The notes beneath the pieces are model-generated. The model was not told the DNA's origin and did not search any database. It saw only the letters and a program-made list of their open reading frames with translations. From NCBI GenBank assembly GCA_015680685.1, contig MNCI01035665.1, positions 1 to 41,257 of the forward strand: a stretch of DNA of 41,257 nt, read 5' to 3'. Made by a program: the position numbers and the translations under genes. Of the stretch, positions 21,120 to 32,012 are shown in pieces (position 1 is the stretch's first letter; every line of letters starts with the position of its first letter). The DNA is from Gnetum montanum. Its lineage: Eukaryota > Streptophyta > Gnetopsida > Gnetales > Gnetaceae.

Positions 21120-23093
21120 TATACTCATGGAAAGGTTTGAATTCTTGTATGTTAACCAACTATTTCTTATTTGGGCTCCTAGGCTTGTAGATCATCATGG
21201 CCCTAGAAGAAAAATTCTGATAAATCATGTAAGGTCCTTTCCACAATGTTTCAAACTTAGTTCATTGAGGTACATGTGTGGGGTTCCAATAGAGAACCTT
21301 ATCTCCCAGGTCAAATTTGACTTTTCTAATTTTTAGGTCATAACGCTTTTTGTTATAGGCCTTATTCAACTTGTTAGATGATAGGGCCACCAATAGATTT
21401 TCATTTAGTAGGTTGAGATTCATTATTCTTTCGTTTTGGGCTAAACTTAAGTCAATGTTAAGGTCACAAGCTATTGAAAGTTTACAAAGCTTGAATTGAA
21501 TAGGAAGTGTTGGTAATTTTCCGTACACAAGCTCAGAGGGAGAGTAGCCTATAGGAAGTTTTCATGTTGAGCAATAGGCCCAAAGGGAATCGTTAAGTTT
21601 TGTACTCTAGTCCTTCCTATACTTGCTAACAGTTCTTGTTAGTATCCTTGTGATTTTCCTATTGGTAATCATTGAAACACACCTTAGACTCTTATAGATG
21701 TGACACAATGGGGCAAAATCCCTTAGGATGTTTGCACTAGCAAATGTCACATCCACAATCATCATCTAATTCACTATCCACAACCTCTTCTATTATAACA
21801 ATCTTGCCCTTACCTTTGTAATATGCATGTTCAGATCCCTTGTGTCTCCTTCACTCATGCTCACTACTTTGTTCTTTGGACTCTTTAGCAATTTTGAGAA
21901 TAGCTTGGAATTTGTTATCCATTAAGTCCCTTAATTGATCAACCTTGATTGTAAGTTCATATTGGAATTGTTGGAGTGGTAAGGCTCTCTTATGCATCCC
22001 CTCATCAAATGTGGACTCATCCTCACTGTCATAGAATCGAACCTAAATGAAAAGATCATGGTTGTACTCTTCTACACTTTTTCTTTTTCTTAATTTTCCC
22101 TCCTCTTTAGTGACCTCCTCTATTAATCTTTGTATCTGATGGGTAGTTAGTTCTAACAATCGTCCTTTAGCATAGACATCAAGGGTTTTCCTTGTTTCAT
22201 TATGAAGCCCATCTATAATGTAGCAAAGTTGAGTCAATTAAGAATAATCATGGCTAAAACATTTGTGCATCAAGGCATAGTATCCAATTAAGCCCATCGT
22301 CCAATGATGACATCCAAGGATTTGTGTGTTCCTTGCTTCCACCCTTGAATTTTCTTCCTTACGTTGGACACTCTGGAGTATGCTTGATACTTATCATTGA
22401 ACAACTCAAGCATGGTACTCTATCGTCTAGTAGGTACCAAATCCAAAAGAGGAAGAAGATGATGAAAGAGAAGAGGAAGAAGAACTAGCACCATCATGGT
22501 ACAACCATGATCATGATTGTGCTTCTTGTTTGCATCCCTATCTTGATTTGCCCCTCAAGATCCTTCGTTGTCATTAGATCCCTTATTACTAAAACTAGGA
22601 TTGTGGACTATGGAGTGTAGATTCTGATTTTGACCTCTATCACTGAAGTCAAAGAGAGGAGTTTTATTGAATAGGAAACCCCCAAAGAAGGGTTCCCCAC
22701 TAGCCTATTGGTACATCAAGAATGGAGAATCATTAAGTCCTTTTTCGTTCAAAAATTCATAACACTTCTCTAGTTGTCGATCCCATAGGCATTGTGCTGC
22801 GATGGGATGATAATCCCTAGCATCAGCATCTTCCACAATATACTCCCCATGGTAGTTTTTAAGACCATATCATGCAAGCATTTGAGAGAGCATTGTAGGA
22901 GCAACATAATTAGGTGGCAACATAATGTTGTCCTCCATGTCAACCACCACAGTTGGTCGTCCTAGTATAGGATGAAGGTGAAGTTTGGCACATACTCATC
23001 AGGATGAGTATATATAATTTGATAATATTGAGGATTTGTCAACTTAACTCTATTAGCCTTGGGTAGAGAAGTGTTCCTGTGAGAAGAAGACAT
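21120..23093 (-). pseudogene. Element C gag joined to integrase C-terminus by an internal deletion
   Basis: On the minus strand gag starts at ATG 23093-23091 (MSSSHRNTSLPKANR) and continues with THPDEYVPNFTFIL, TLDVYAKGRLLELTTHQIQR (ending about 22150) and the zinc knuckle region CDIC, stop, CKHPKGFCP (about 21745-21700). Within a few codons the sequence becomes integrase: NRKIT, GYSPSELVYGKLPTLPIQ, DKVLYWNPTHVPQ and LWKGPY, ending near 21120. Protease, RT, RNase H and the integrase N-terminal part are missing, about 3.6 kb by comparison with A. The junction lies near 21675-21695. Many stops are present and no protein is expected. Confidence 0.82.
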
Positions 23094-23234
23094 TTTCAGT
23101 TAGTAAAATAAAAATCATAGTGTGCTTTGAGAATTTGTTATAATAATTGTAAAATAAGATATGACTCTAAGATTCATTTAAATGATTTAAATACTTTTCA
23201 CTAGGTCCTAGATAGTGCACAAAACTACAAAAGG

Positions 23235-23254
23235 GTCCTTGGTAATAGCACCAA
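23235..23254 (-). other. Primer-binding site of element C (tRNA-Asp type)
   Basis: Minus-strand TTGGTGCTATTACCAAGGAC follows the 5' LTR end. It differs from the tRNA-Asp complement only by transitions. Confidence 0.65.
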
Positions 23255-23640
23255 TGATGAGTGGCGAGATACCCCTACACCCAACCATACAAATCACTAG
23301 GGTGTTATGCATGATTCGGTCGAATTCCATGGACCTATAGTTATTTAATGCATTAGCTCTTCTAGGAAGTGAAATGGCCATTGAGAACATTTGTTGTCTT
23401 CCCAAGTACACTTGTGAAGTTCAAGGGTATGGTTAAAGTGTAATTCAGGTATATGATTTTTATCATTTTATGTTTTATAGATGTAATTACCTACAACAAG
23501 AATAAAAGGTAAAGTAACTGAAGATTTAATTCATCTATTGCCTAGCTAGCCTAATAGAAGTAATTGCCCCACTTTCCTAAACACATTTTGAACACATATA
23601 GCATTGCTGAGCTACCAAACGTTAAGTGTTGTTGGGTTAC
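23255..23640 (-). repeat. Element C 5' LTR, part 1 (R/U5 side)
   Basis: Minus-strand LTR ending in TACCTC-like sequence and CTCATCA at 23255. It matches 4768-5150 of the 3' LTR. It is cut at 23640 by element B and resumes at 30511, so the full LTR is about 875 bp. Confidence 0.88.
23636..23640 (+). repeat. Target-site duplication of element B, left copy
   Basis: gttac here and at 30506-30510: an exact 5-bp duplication flanking element B. Confidence 0.92.
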
Positions 23641-24419
23641 TGATGAGCTGCGATATCACGTACGCGATATCGCATCCTGCCTCATCTTCTATAAATAAGA
23701 GATGGCACCCTTTGTTCCAAGGTAGTTAGACTTAGACCCTTAGTCAAACTCTTGCAGTTTTACCATTCCAGAGTTAGAATAATTTCTATGTGCCTATAGT
23801 AGGAGTCATAGAGTGAACAAATCTTTATTCGAGCAAATTGTACTTGAGCACACATTTGTGTATGGTAATAAAGACAAACTTTATGATAAAGCTTACAACA
23901 TACAGACTAAGCTAATTAGTAATTATTGTTGAATGTTTAATGCTTTCTTAGTTAATTAATTTCTCTCTCAACCTTTGATCCACTTAGTTAAGTGCACTCA
24001 GTACGACTGCTTCGAGCATGTGTGTAGCGCTTGGTAACCCAGTAACGATTAGCGTTTGGTAATCCCAGCAGCATTGCACTGGTTCAGGATGTGTACAGCA
24101 AGTGAGAACAGATACTAGTGTTAGGAACATTTAGAACTTAGTTAGTGAATAGTTAATGTAAGTTAGTCACTTAGTTCTCTTTTCCTTTCCCTTATTAGCA
24201 TAAGACATCAAAAAGATAAATGTTATAAAGAATCATATACCTCAAGCTTACTTAACCATACAACCATGAAAATACAAGTAAGTTTGGGAAGACAACGATT
24301 GATTAACCTTGAGTGTTCTATTAAGACGTGTAAGCACTTATTCCTTGGAGTTTGACCGGATCATGCGTGAGACGCTCGTATTCGTATGGTTGAGTGTAGG
24401 GGTACTTTGCCACTCATCA
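23641..24419 (+). repeat. Element B 5' LTR
   Basis: A 779-bp LTR from TGATGAGCTGCG to CCACTCATCA. The U3 is very short and palindromic: gcgatatcac (23650-23659) and the perfect palindrome gcgatatcgc (23664-23673). TATAAATA is at 23690-23697. The poly(A) hairpin tctttatt/aataaaga is at 23822-23829 and 23867-23874. Confidence 0.93.
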
Positions 24420-24439
24420 TTGGCATCATTGTCAGGGAC
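24420..24439 (+). other. Primer-binding site of element B (tRNA-Asp type)
   Basis: TTGGCATCATTGTCAGGGAC directly follows the LTR. Mismatches to the tRNA-Asp complement are transitions. Confidence 0.75.
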
Positions 24440-24564
24440 ATAGTTGTTTGTGCATTGCGTAGAACATAGGAAATCATTCATATCATTGGAACGCTAGAAC
24501 AAACCCTTAGGGTTAATCAAAGAAAGATAAGCCAACAGTACATTGCATACCGAACAAGACCAAA

Positions 24565-26680
24565 TGTCTTCTTCTTCACATAAGAGCACTTCACCGCCTA
24601 GGACTAACAAAGAGACAATTTGCGGCATAATACACGTAACCAAGATCTGCCAGTTCCTCAACAGTTTTGGGTTGTATATACTCATCACGATGAGTATGTA
24701 CCCGATTTCACCTTTATCTTCCACCAAGATGAACAACTACGTTGGAGAGACTTGGAGGGTAACATAGTGTTGCCCCCAGACTGCTCAGTCCCCAACATGC
24801 ACCTTCTTGCTCTCACATGAATAGGCATGCTACTTTTATATGCAGAATACATTGCATGTGATCATGACATAAAGGATTATCATCCCACAGAAGTGCAACA
24901 TCAAAGGGACTTGCAACAGGAGAGATACCATACATCCTTAAAGGGTAAATGTCCCCATAACACTCCACACATCTTGAGAAAAATTGAGGGTGGTGAACCT
25001 TCTTCAATAGGTTCCCCACAAAACGATGTTCCTCCTCCTAACGATGGTCAAGAGGTGGTGTATTAGAACCTCCACTCCATTGTTCACAACCCTAGTTATG
25101 ATACCCATGAACACGAAGTGTTCAAAGAAAGAACACAAATACACGATAAGGACAGACATTCTAATCATGATCATAATCAAGGTCGAGACCACTGAAGAGA
25201 AGGTAGAAAACATAGTTATGGCAATTGTTCTCCTTCTTCTTCACCTTCACCCTCTCCTTTAGTGTCCATATGTAGTCATAAGAAAACCAATCGTGATGAT
25301 AAAGGAAAATAGAATGAAAAACATCGACAAGACAGTCGAGAACGAGGATATGGGCACTCTAAGGAATCAAGGCATAGAAGAAGGGAGAGTAGAGAACTAC
25401 GTAGAAACCATAGACGCTATGAATGAGATGACCACGAAGAACCCCTACTCACAACTAGAAGCATGCTAGATATAACGAAGGTCGTAAAAGTTCCAACAAG
25501 GCACCAAAAGGATAGTAGGATCAAGAGGTTAAACATGAACAACATCCCACGATTTGAAGGGGGATACAACATTGATCCTCAAAATCATTTACAAGCATTC
25601 CATAATGCATGTGCCTTGAAAAACATAGAAAACGAATGGCAAAAACTAAAGTTGTTCCCAAGGACACTAGTGAAAGAAGCTGAAAGCTGGTACCAGTCCT
25701 TAGAACCGGAATTCATTTGGAGGTGGAGTACAATGTTAGAACTGTTCAATGATAAGTACCAAACGTACTCTCGAGTGTCCAACCTACAAAAGCAAATCCA
25801 AGGATGAAGCAAGAAAATCATGAACCCTTGGATGCTGCCATGGGCTGCTATTATGGACTGTTACATCATTTCCCTAGCCATGGTTACTCGTAGCGGGATC
25901 AACTATGCCATCTTGTGGATGGACTTAGGTATGAAACAAGAAGAACCCTTGGAACATATTCCCAAGGAAGATTATCAGAGCTTAGGTCTCATCAAATTCA
26001 TAGATTTCTAGAGAAAGTAGCCAAAGAAGAAGGTGAGCTACAAAAGAGAGAAAGTGTGAAAGAGTACAACTGAGATCCTTCCCTCCAAAAAAGGGAAGTG
26101 AGATTCTGTGAGGAGGAAGGAGAGTCACCATTCAAAGAGATGGTGAATAGGAAAACCTTATCGCTCCAAAAATTAACAACAGAAGTGTCGGAAAAGGTAG
26201 ACCAAATGTGGAACTCCCTAGATAGTAGGTTTGAAATTGTTCTTAAAATTGTAGAGGAGTTTAGGAAGCGAAGTAGTGAGCATGACAAAAAGAAAAAGAG
26301 AGAAGTAGACAATGCATGTAACAAGGGTAAGGGCAAAATGGCCATCACAAAAGAGGTTGTGGATTCAGACACGGACAATGACGGTGGATGTGAGATATGC
26401 CAATATGACCATCCTAAGGGATGTTGCCCAGTGATCTCACATCTANTGCCACCACCAAGGCAACAATACCCCTACCGGCAACTGAAACCATATGGCTACT
26501 ATGTGCAGCATCCAATCTCTCCTCATGACTTTATTAGTCACATTACACCACAACATCACTACCAAGGTCGATAGTATTATAGGACTCCTTCTCCTAGGGG
26601 AGATAACCCATAAACATACCATCCTTCAAATCCATCTGCAACTCTTACATCGATAGCTCCATTACCACCTGCTCCAACAA
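24565..26680 (+). pseudogene. Element B gag (broken)
   Basis: Retrotransposon coat protein. It starts at ATG 24565 (MSSSSHKSTSPPR). After a frame change comes DEYVPDFTFIFHQDEQLRW. The best-preserved part (25463-25804) contains MNNIPRFEGGYNIDPQNHLQ and WYQSLEPEFIW. A one-base loss near 25807 (WKQ block) shifts the frame. The coiled block and the zinc knuckle CEICQYDHPKGCCP (26390-26431) follow in the new frame, then a Pro/Gln/Tyr-rich tail. The knuckle has the same short CX2CX3HX4C spacing as in A. One undetermined base (n) lies at 26446. Confidence 0.85.
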
Positions 26681-27447
26681 TGCAAGGGGAACTCCCTACT
26701 CAACCGCAGCAACGTAATGCCACGAGGGTTATGAATTCTCAACCCATAGTTGGTTCTGACAACCTTATGAAGAAAAGACCTTTCTTCAGAACCAACAATC
26801 CAACCAAGCCCTCAAAACCACAAGCAGTTGAACCTCTAAACACCTCCCCATCAAATAAGGCTTCAGATCTCCTTTCAAACCAAACACCAATCTCAACGCA
26901 TACGGTTATGTTAACACATGCTGTTACTAACTGGATTAAGGTGGGCCACCTTTTTACGGAATTCTTTGATCCTAGAAGCCCTCTAATCTATCTCAAGGTC
27001 GCTGGGAATGAGCCATGTAAAGCTCTTCTGGACTCAGGTTTCGGAGTTAACCTAATATCACAAGAGATGTACAAAGCCTAGAACCTACCTCCATTAAGGA
27101 AAAGAAATATTCGTCTAGAGTTAGCCAACCAGTCCATCACTGTTCCCTTGAGACTAGTGGAGGACATTGTTACCACTGTGTGTGGGTGGTCATACCCAGT
27201 TGATTTCCTAGTAATACAAGTAAATAATGATAAAGGGGACCTCCCAATAATAATGGGAAGGACATGGCTGAGTATTGTAGATGCACGTCTAGGAATCTAC
27301 GATCTTTCCTTGGAAATATCTAAGGAGAACACTTTTGGGAAGATCGAGAAGAAGAAGGTTCCATGCATAACATATAGCAATACAGGGTGCAATTGCGTGC
27401 AGAGATCATGGATTGTGCAAAGTTTAGCATTGCCTGCATGCAACTAG
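26681..27447 (+). pseudogene. Element B protease
   Basis: Aspartic protease domain in the same frame as the gag knuckle. WIKVGHLFTEFF leads to CKALLDSGFGVNLISQEMY with the DSG active site, then SITVPLRLVEDIVTTVCGW and LPIIMGRTWLSIVDAR. Only one stop (at 27079, after MYKA) interrupts it, so it is better preserved than in A. Sequence up to about 27700 still resembles the protease-RT linker of A (cttacatcgaaagcatagat here), then homology to pol ends. Confidence 0.83.
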
Positions 27448-29344
27448 TATGCACAATACCTTAACTTACAAATGTGCCTGTATGCAGCAGTCACATGACA
27501 AAGAGACACCAAGTGGCTGATAGTTGATTAAGAGAGCAACTGACTAACATGCATGGAACTAACTGAGGGAATAACTAGTGCTTACATCGAAAGCATAGAT
27601 GCACTAGAGAAAGTTTGTCACCAACTTCTGAACCTTAACCTAGAAAACATTAATTTGGGAACTTGGAAATTCCTAAAAAAGTTAACCAAAACCTTAATAA
27701 GAAATCATTAGTCTATGTGCAACAGACCAAACCTTTCCATGAATTTAGAACAGTCGGTGCACATAGTACCTCTGAGAAGGGATGACCTTACTTACTATTT
27801 CAGATCTCCTCCTTCCAACTCAGTCATGAGGGAGATGGCCACCTCTGCGGATTATTTGAGGCCCTCAATTCTTTTTTAAGTTTTTTTTTTACACATTTTT
27901 GTTTTACAAATTTCTTTAACTTTTCTTATTTTTTCTTTGCAACATCGTTTATACTCTTTCATTTCTTTGTGTGGTTCTTTATTTTGTTAAGTTCATCACA
28001 TAATAAGTGCTCTTGATGGTGGTATAAATTGTATTCTATTGATTGTTAGTTTTTGGTTTTTACCTTTAAGTTATAATGTTGATACTAAGGTATAGTTCTT
28101 TTGATATAACAAGCAATGAGTCTACGTCATCCATGCATTCATAAATTTCTATGGTCTCTCTTGGCTTCGAATTGTACAGTCCCTTTCTTCAAGATAAAAC
28201 TATTAACAAACTGGTGACTGGGCATTTCTCAAACTAAGGAAGGACTCAAGGACTGAAAAGGGTGTGACTTCAAGGGGATTTAATGCATTTGTGTTGGCCA
28301 TTCTCTTGGGTGCTTGGATGTTTTCTTCTTGAGTTTTCCTTACCATTTTGACATTACTCCATTATCAGGAAGCTGAGTTAATAAAAATAATAAGTCTTTG
28401 TATAGTGTGATTCTCATGCAAAAAAAAAAATACAGTGAGAATTCAAAGCGCACCCCTTAGAAAAAATAATCATCTGGGCTACAAGCACTGGTTATGGATC
28501 TAAACAAACATGTCTCCTCTAACTAAGGCTCTTTCTTACTTCCTACTTTTTCCTTTCTCATTTTCTCATAATGGTGGTGACTCTTTGGTGAATACATTCT
28601 TGTCACTTCAAGTGGATGGATTGGCCAAGTGTATTAATGCGAAGTCACTGGATGTGGATTGTTTGAGGTTGGATTTGGAATGAGATCTACTAAGTTACAT
28701 TAACCATAAATACACAAGGGGCTATACACCACCTTGTTCTTGGGACTCCATTTCATTCTCCTCTTTTCATCATTCTTTCTCTATTTTCCACCTCATTGCC
28801 GATTGTATCAGTAGTCTATATTTTGGTTGATGCATTGTTTTCTTTTTAGTAAATTCTTATGGTTAAGACTTTAACTCTTGCTTCCGAATGACATTTCCTG
28901 AGCCTACGGACTCTTTGAATGTGGGTTTGTCAGACATAAAGGGCATGAGGCTGCTTTGGGGAGGACCCACTGGCATTCCTATTTGGGTGCATTGGTTAAC
29001 TTTTTTCCCTTAAACATTTCCACAATCAACATTTGTTTTGTTCATTCCCACTTCTGACATCCATTTTATCGACGTTGTCGTTGTTTCTTTTTCTCCATCT
29101 TTCTTATTCCTTATCTTGTTTCATTCTATCACTACTGGAATATCGCTCTTAGTCATGGGGGTCCTAGTTCAATTTTTTCAATTTTCTCCTAACCCCTACA
29201 CCTTGGGTAGTCACTAGTGTTATATCTCTAGAATTCGTATTAGCCATATCACAACTCAGCCAATGGACCTTACACTGAGGTAAGGTATCAACTATATTAT
29301 AATTTACTTATCCTTGCTCATATGTGATTGTGTTGTGTGTGCAG
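27448..29344 (+). other. Element B non-coding region, pol enzymes deleted
   Basis: The protease-RT linker ends near 27730, where RT, RNase H and integrase are missing. The post-pol blocks known from A follow in the same order: a T-rich tract (27870-27955), agcaatgagtctacgtcatc (28110), gtgtgacttcaaggggattt (28262) and gaattcaaagcgcacccctt (28439-28458). Next are ggttatgg and gtctcctctaactaagg (28488-28526) and ggggaggacccactggcatt (28958-28977). It ends in tgttgtgtgtgcag before an ATG. Confidence 0.7.
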
Positions 29345-29715
29345 ATGGCAATCATACAGCAATGGACTAGACCTAGAGGAAATACTTAGGATGAACTGGT
29401 GCTAGAATAGTTGTGTAAGGAATAAAATTAATGATGCAGTTATGGATGGACAAAGGAAGGCGTAATCCTAGCGTCAACAGCAATACATCTTCTTCTTTTC
29501 CCTCTCTCTCTCTTCTCTCTTAGCTACCAAATAAGGTTGGATGTCAATTGTGTATAGTGTTCATTCTTGTAGTCATGAACACTAATATTGTCATGTATTG
29601 TAATGTTTGATCTGTTCACATGTCATCCCATTCACCATTAGTTGTCGTTCAAGTCAATAATCCCATATTGTCCAAATATTTTTTAAGGAACTTGAGGATG
29701 AGTTTTCATTCAATC
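29345..29715 (+). pseudogene. Element B relic of the extra frame and 3' internal end
   Basis: ATG 29345 follows a CAG as in element A. Only about 30 codons with stops are left (MAIIQQWTRPRGNT first). The rest is non-coding and ends in aacttgaggatgagttttca and caatcgtgggggta, the polypurine tract. The coiled-coil part is deleted. Confidence 0.45.
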
Positions 29716-29724
29716 GTGGGGGTA

Positions 29725-30505
29725 TGATGAGCCGCAATATCACGTATGCAATATTGTGTCCTACCTCATCTTCTATAAATAAGAGGCAATGCCCTTTGTT
29801 CCAGAGTAGTTAGACTTAGACCCTTAGCCAAACTCTTGCAATTTTATCATTCCAAAGTTAAAATAATTTCTGTGCCCGCAATAGGAGTCATAGAGTGAAC
29901 AGACCTTTATTCAAGCAAATTGTACCTGAGCACACATTTGTGTATGGCAATAAAGATGAACTTTATGATAAACCTTGCAGCATATAGACTAAGCTAATTA
30001 GTAATTAATTATTGTTGATTTTTTAATGTTTTCCTAGTTAATTAATTTCTCTCTCAACCTTTGATCCTCTTAGTGAAGTGCACTTAGTACGACCGCTTCG
30101 AGCATGCGTATAGCGCTTGGTAACCCAGTAACGATTAGCGTTTGGTAATCCCAGCAGCGTTGCACTGGTTCAGGATGTGTACGGCAAGTGGGAATGGATA
30201 CTGGTGTTAGGAACATTTAGAACTTAGTTAGTGGATAGTTAATGTAAGTTAGTCACTTAGTTCTCTTTCCCTTTCCCTTATTAGTATAAGACATCAAAAA
30301 TATAAAAGTTATAAAAAATCGTATACCTTAAGCTTACTTAACTATACAATCGTAACAATACAAGTAAGTTTGGGAAGACAACGATTGACTAACCTTGAGT
30401 GTTCCATTAAGGCACGTAAGTACTTAGTCCTTGGAGCTCGACTAGATTGCGTGTGAGACGCTTGTATTCATATGGTTGAGTATAGGGGTACCTTGCCACT
30501 CATCA
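29725..30505 (+). repeat. Element B 3' LTR
   Basis: A 781-bp copy of the 5' LTR, TATAAATA at 29774-29781. The palindromic U3 is decayed here (gcaatatcac and gcaatattg in place of gcgatatcac and gcgatatcg), consistent with CpG loss. Confidence 0.93.
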
Positions 30506-30510
30506 GTTAC
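30506..30510 (+). repeat. Target-site duplication of element B, right copy
   Basis: gttac, identical to 23636-23640. Confidence 0.92.
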
Positions 30511-30999
30511 CAAGTACTATATGAATGCTTGAAGTGGTCGTGGTCGTGTTCATTAACTGCTAAAAATAAATTGCTTAATTCAAATGCATTAAAATAAAGA
30601 ACAAGAAAAAAGTATAATAAGAAAAATATTAAGCTATTCTTAGTGCTGCAAGGATTGTCAAAAGAGTTCATTTTATTCCCGTCACATTGCTGCACTCAGG
30701 TACATCAATGCTCGAACAAACAACCGTACACACTTAGACTCCTTCTGTGGGTACTCAGAAAATATTCTAACTCTGAGGAAAATAAATTGTAAGAGCTTCA
30801 CTACTTTACTTGAAAACTAAACTAAAAACTTTATAAAAAATTGGAGCCCATGCGCTATATTTATAGGCTAGGATATATGCCTTGACATCAAACACCTAAT
30901 GTCGAAGCCAAACCTCGACGTCATGTATGAGACGTTGTAGCCTCGATGTCGCGTACCTAACATTGCCGCCATTGACAAATGGTGATTGATCATTTATCA
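30511..30999 (-). repeat. Element C 5' LTR, part 2 (U3 side)
   Basis: Continuation of the minus-strand LTR interrupted at 23640. It matches about 5150-5645. Minus-strand TATAAATA at 30865-30858. Three copies of a motif like GTTAGGTACGCGACATCGAGG lie upstream of the TATA (30880-30970). It ends at catttatca (30999). Confidence 0.87.
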
Positions 31000-31884
31000 A
31001 TATACAATTTCTTCCTATCATCATTAATCATTTTAAGGAATGTCCTTTTTTGTCTTCTTTTTAAAAGTTTTCATAAAAAATGCAATGTAACAACTTTTTA
31101 AAATAAATTCATTATTTGATTTTTTTTGGACATAAACAAGTAATTTAGAAGTCTATTTTTATAACTTAGTAAATTAGAATAACATGCTTAAAATATACTT
31201 TCTCTTTATTTTCACTTTAACAATTCTTTAGAAGATATTTGTCGTAGTCAAACATCCCACCTTGCTAATGTGGAAAAAGACAATAGTTTGGGGGGGTGTG
31301 AACCCAGAAAAGAATTTTTATTGAAATTAAGGTGTGTCAATTACAGCAACCTAAATAAGTCATAAGGTTAAGGGGAAGGGGAAGCTGAGAGCACTGTGTA
31401 TGAAATTGGGGAACAGCCTTATGAATAAACGAGTATTACTGTGTATGAAATTTGGGAACAGCCTTATGAATAAACGAGTATTAAGGGAGGAAACCCAAGT
31501 TAGGGCACAACCAAACGTCCACACATACTAACACGTTACAAAATAAAATGACATAGAATTAGATGAGGCAAAGAGCTCTCAATTAAGGATAGAGAGAGTT
31601 ACAGTGGTGACTCCGCATAACAGAAAGGGAAAGCTTCCTTGTAGAGATTACTGATGATAAGTTTGACTGGAATGCTCAGGTCTTTCCCACAGCTGCAAAA
31701 GAAGAACCAACTGATCACTGTCCAGATTGAACTTGGATGTTTGAGATGTGAGTTGAAAATGAGTGAAGCCAAAGATCTGCACCTTCTCCAACCTGGTGAA
31801 CAAACATTTGTTAAGAATAATCTGTCTTGAAATAGAACATTGCATCTTCGCTTTTCGTTGCCGATTTTGAAATTTTCGTTGGCA
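31000..31884. other. Intergenic DNA with a 45-bp tandem duplication
   Basis: No gene is recognised. AT-rich until about 31250, then less so. It contains the tandem duplication listed separately. A minus-strand open frame of 82 codons (31648-31896) is Gln/Leu-rich but has no recognised motif. Confidence 0.5.
31393..31482 (+). repeat. 45-bp tandem duplication
   Basis: Two adjacent 45-bp copies (31393-31437 and 31438-31482) starting actgtgtatgaaatt and ending aaacgagtatt, with one mismatch. Confidence 0.93.
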
Positions 31885-32010
31885 ATGTGTCCCCAAATTT
31901 GAAGCTTTTCATCGGCAATGTGAACAAGTCATTGAGCTTTCTTCACCAAATACCCAACCTTGGCGAAGGCGAAATTTGCGCCGTTAATGACCCGCACGTC
32001 GTTACATTGA
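31885..32010 (+). repeat. Second copy of part of the RLP upstream region
   Basis: Stretches such as gtgaacaagtcatt, ctttcttcaccaaataccc, gaccttg/aaccttg, gccgt(t/g)aatgaccc and cgt(c/c)attacgttga recur in the same order at about 35675-35790, in front of the RLP gene. The two copies are separated by the LINE fragment. Confidence 0.8.
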
Positions 32011-32012
32011 CA

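Larger units (their letters stand above)
23641..30505 (+). mobile_element. Element B: 6.9-kb internally deleted Athila-like retrotransposon
   Basis: LTRs 23641-24419 and 29725-30505 enclose a tRNA-Asp-type primer site, gag, protease, non-coding post-pol blocks, a short relic of the extra frame and a polypurine tract. RT, RNase H and integrase are absent. Target duplication is exact. The LTRs are closely similar by eye. It inserted in the 5' LTR of element C. It would have depended on enzymes from another element if it moved in this form; the deletion could also be later than insertion. Confidence 0.92.
4768..30999 (-). mobile_element. Element C: Athila-like Ty3/gypsy retrotransposon, minus strand, host of two insertions
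   Basis: Outermost element of the nest, read on the minus strand. The 3' LTR is 4768-5645 and the 5' LTR is 23255-23640 plus 30511-30999, split by element B. Without A and B it is about 6 kb. Its body keeps a gag start, a gag zinc knuckle and an integrase C-terminus. Protease, RT, RNase H and the integrase N-terminus are deleted. The LTRs are clearly more diverged from each other than those of A or B, as expected for the oldest layer. The 4 bp atat directly abut both outer ends (4764-4767 and 31000-31003), compatible with a degraded target duplication but not proof. Confidence 0.85.

Noticed and set aside
26446-26446. Ambiguous base n as a biological break
   Set aside because: A sequencing or consensus ambiguity; the gag frame is open on both sides.
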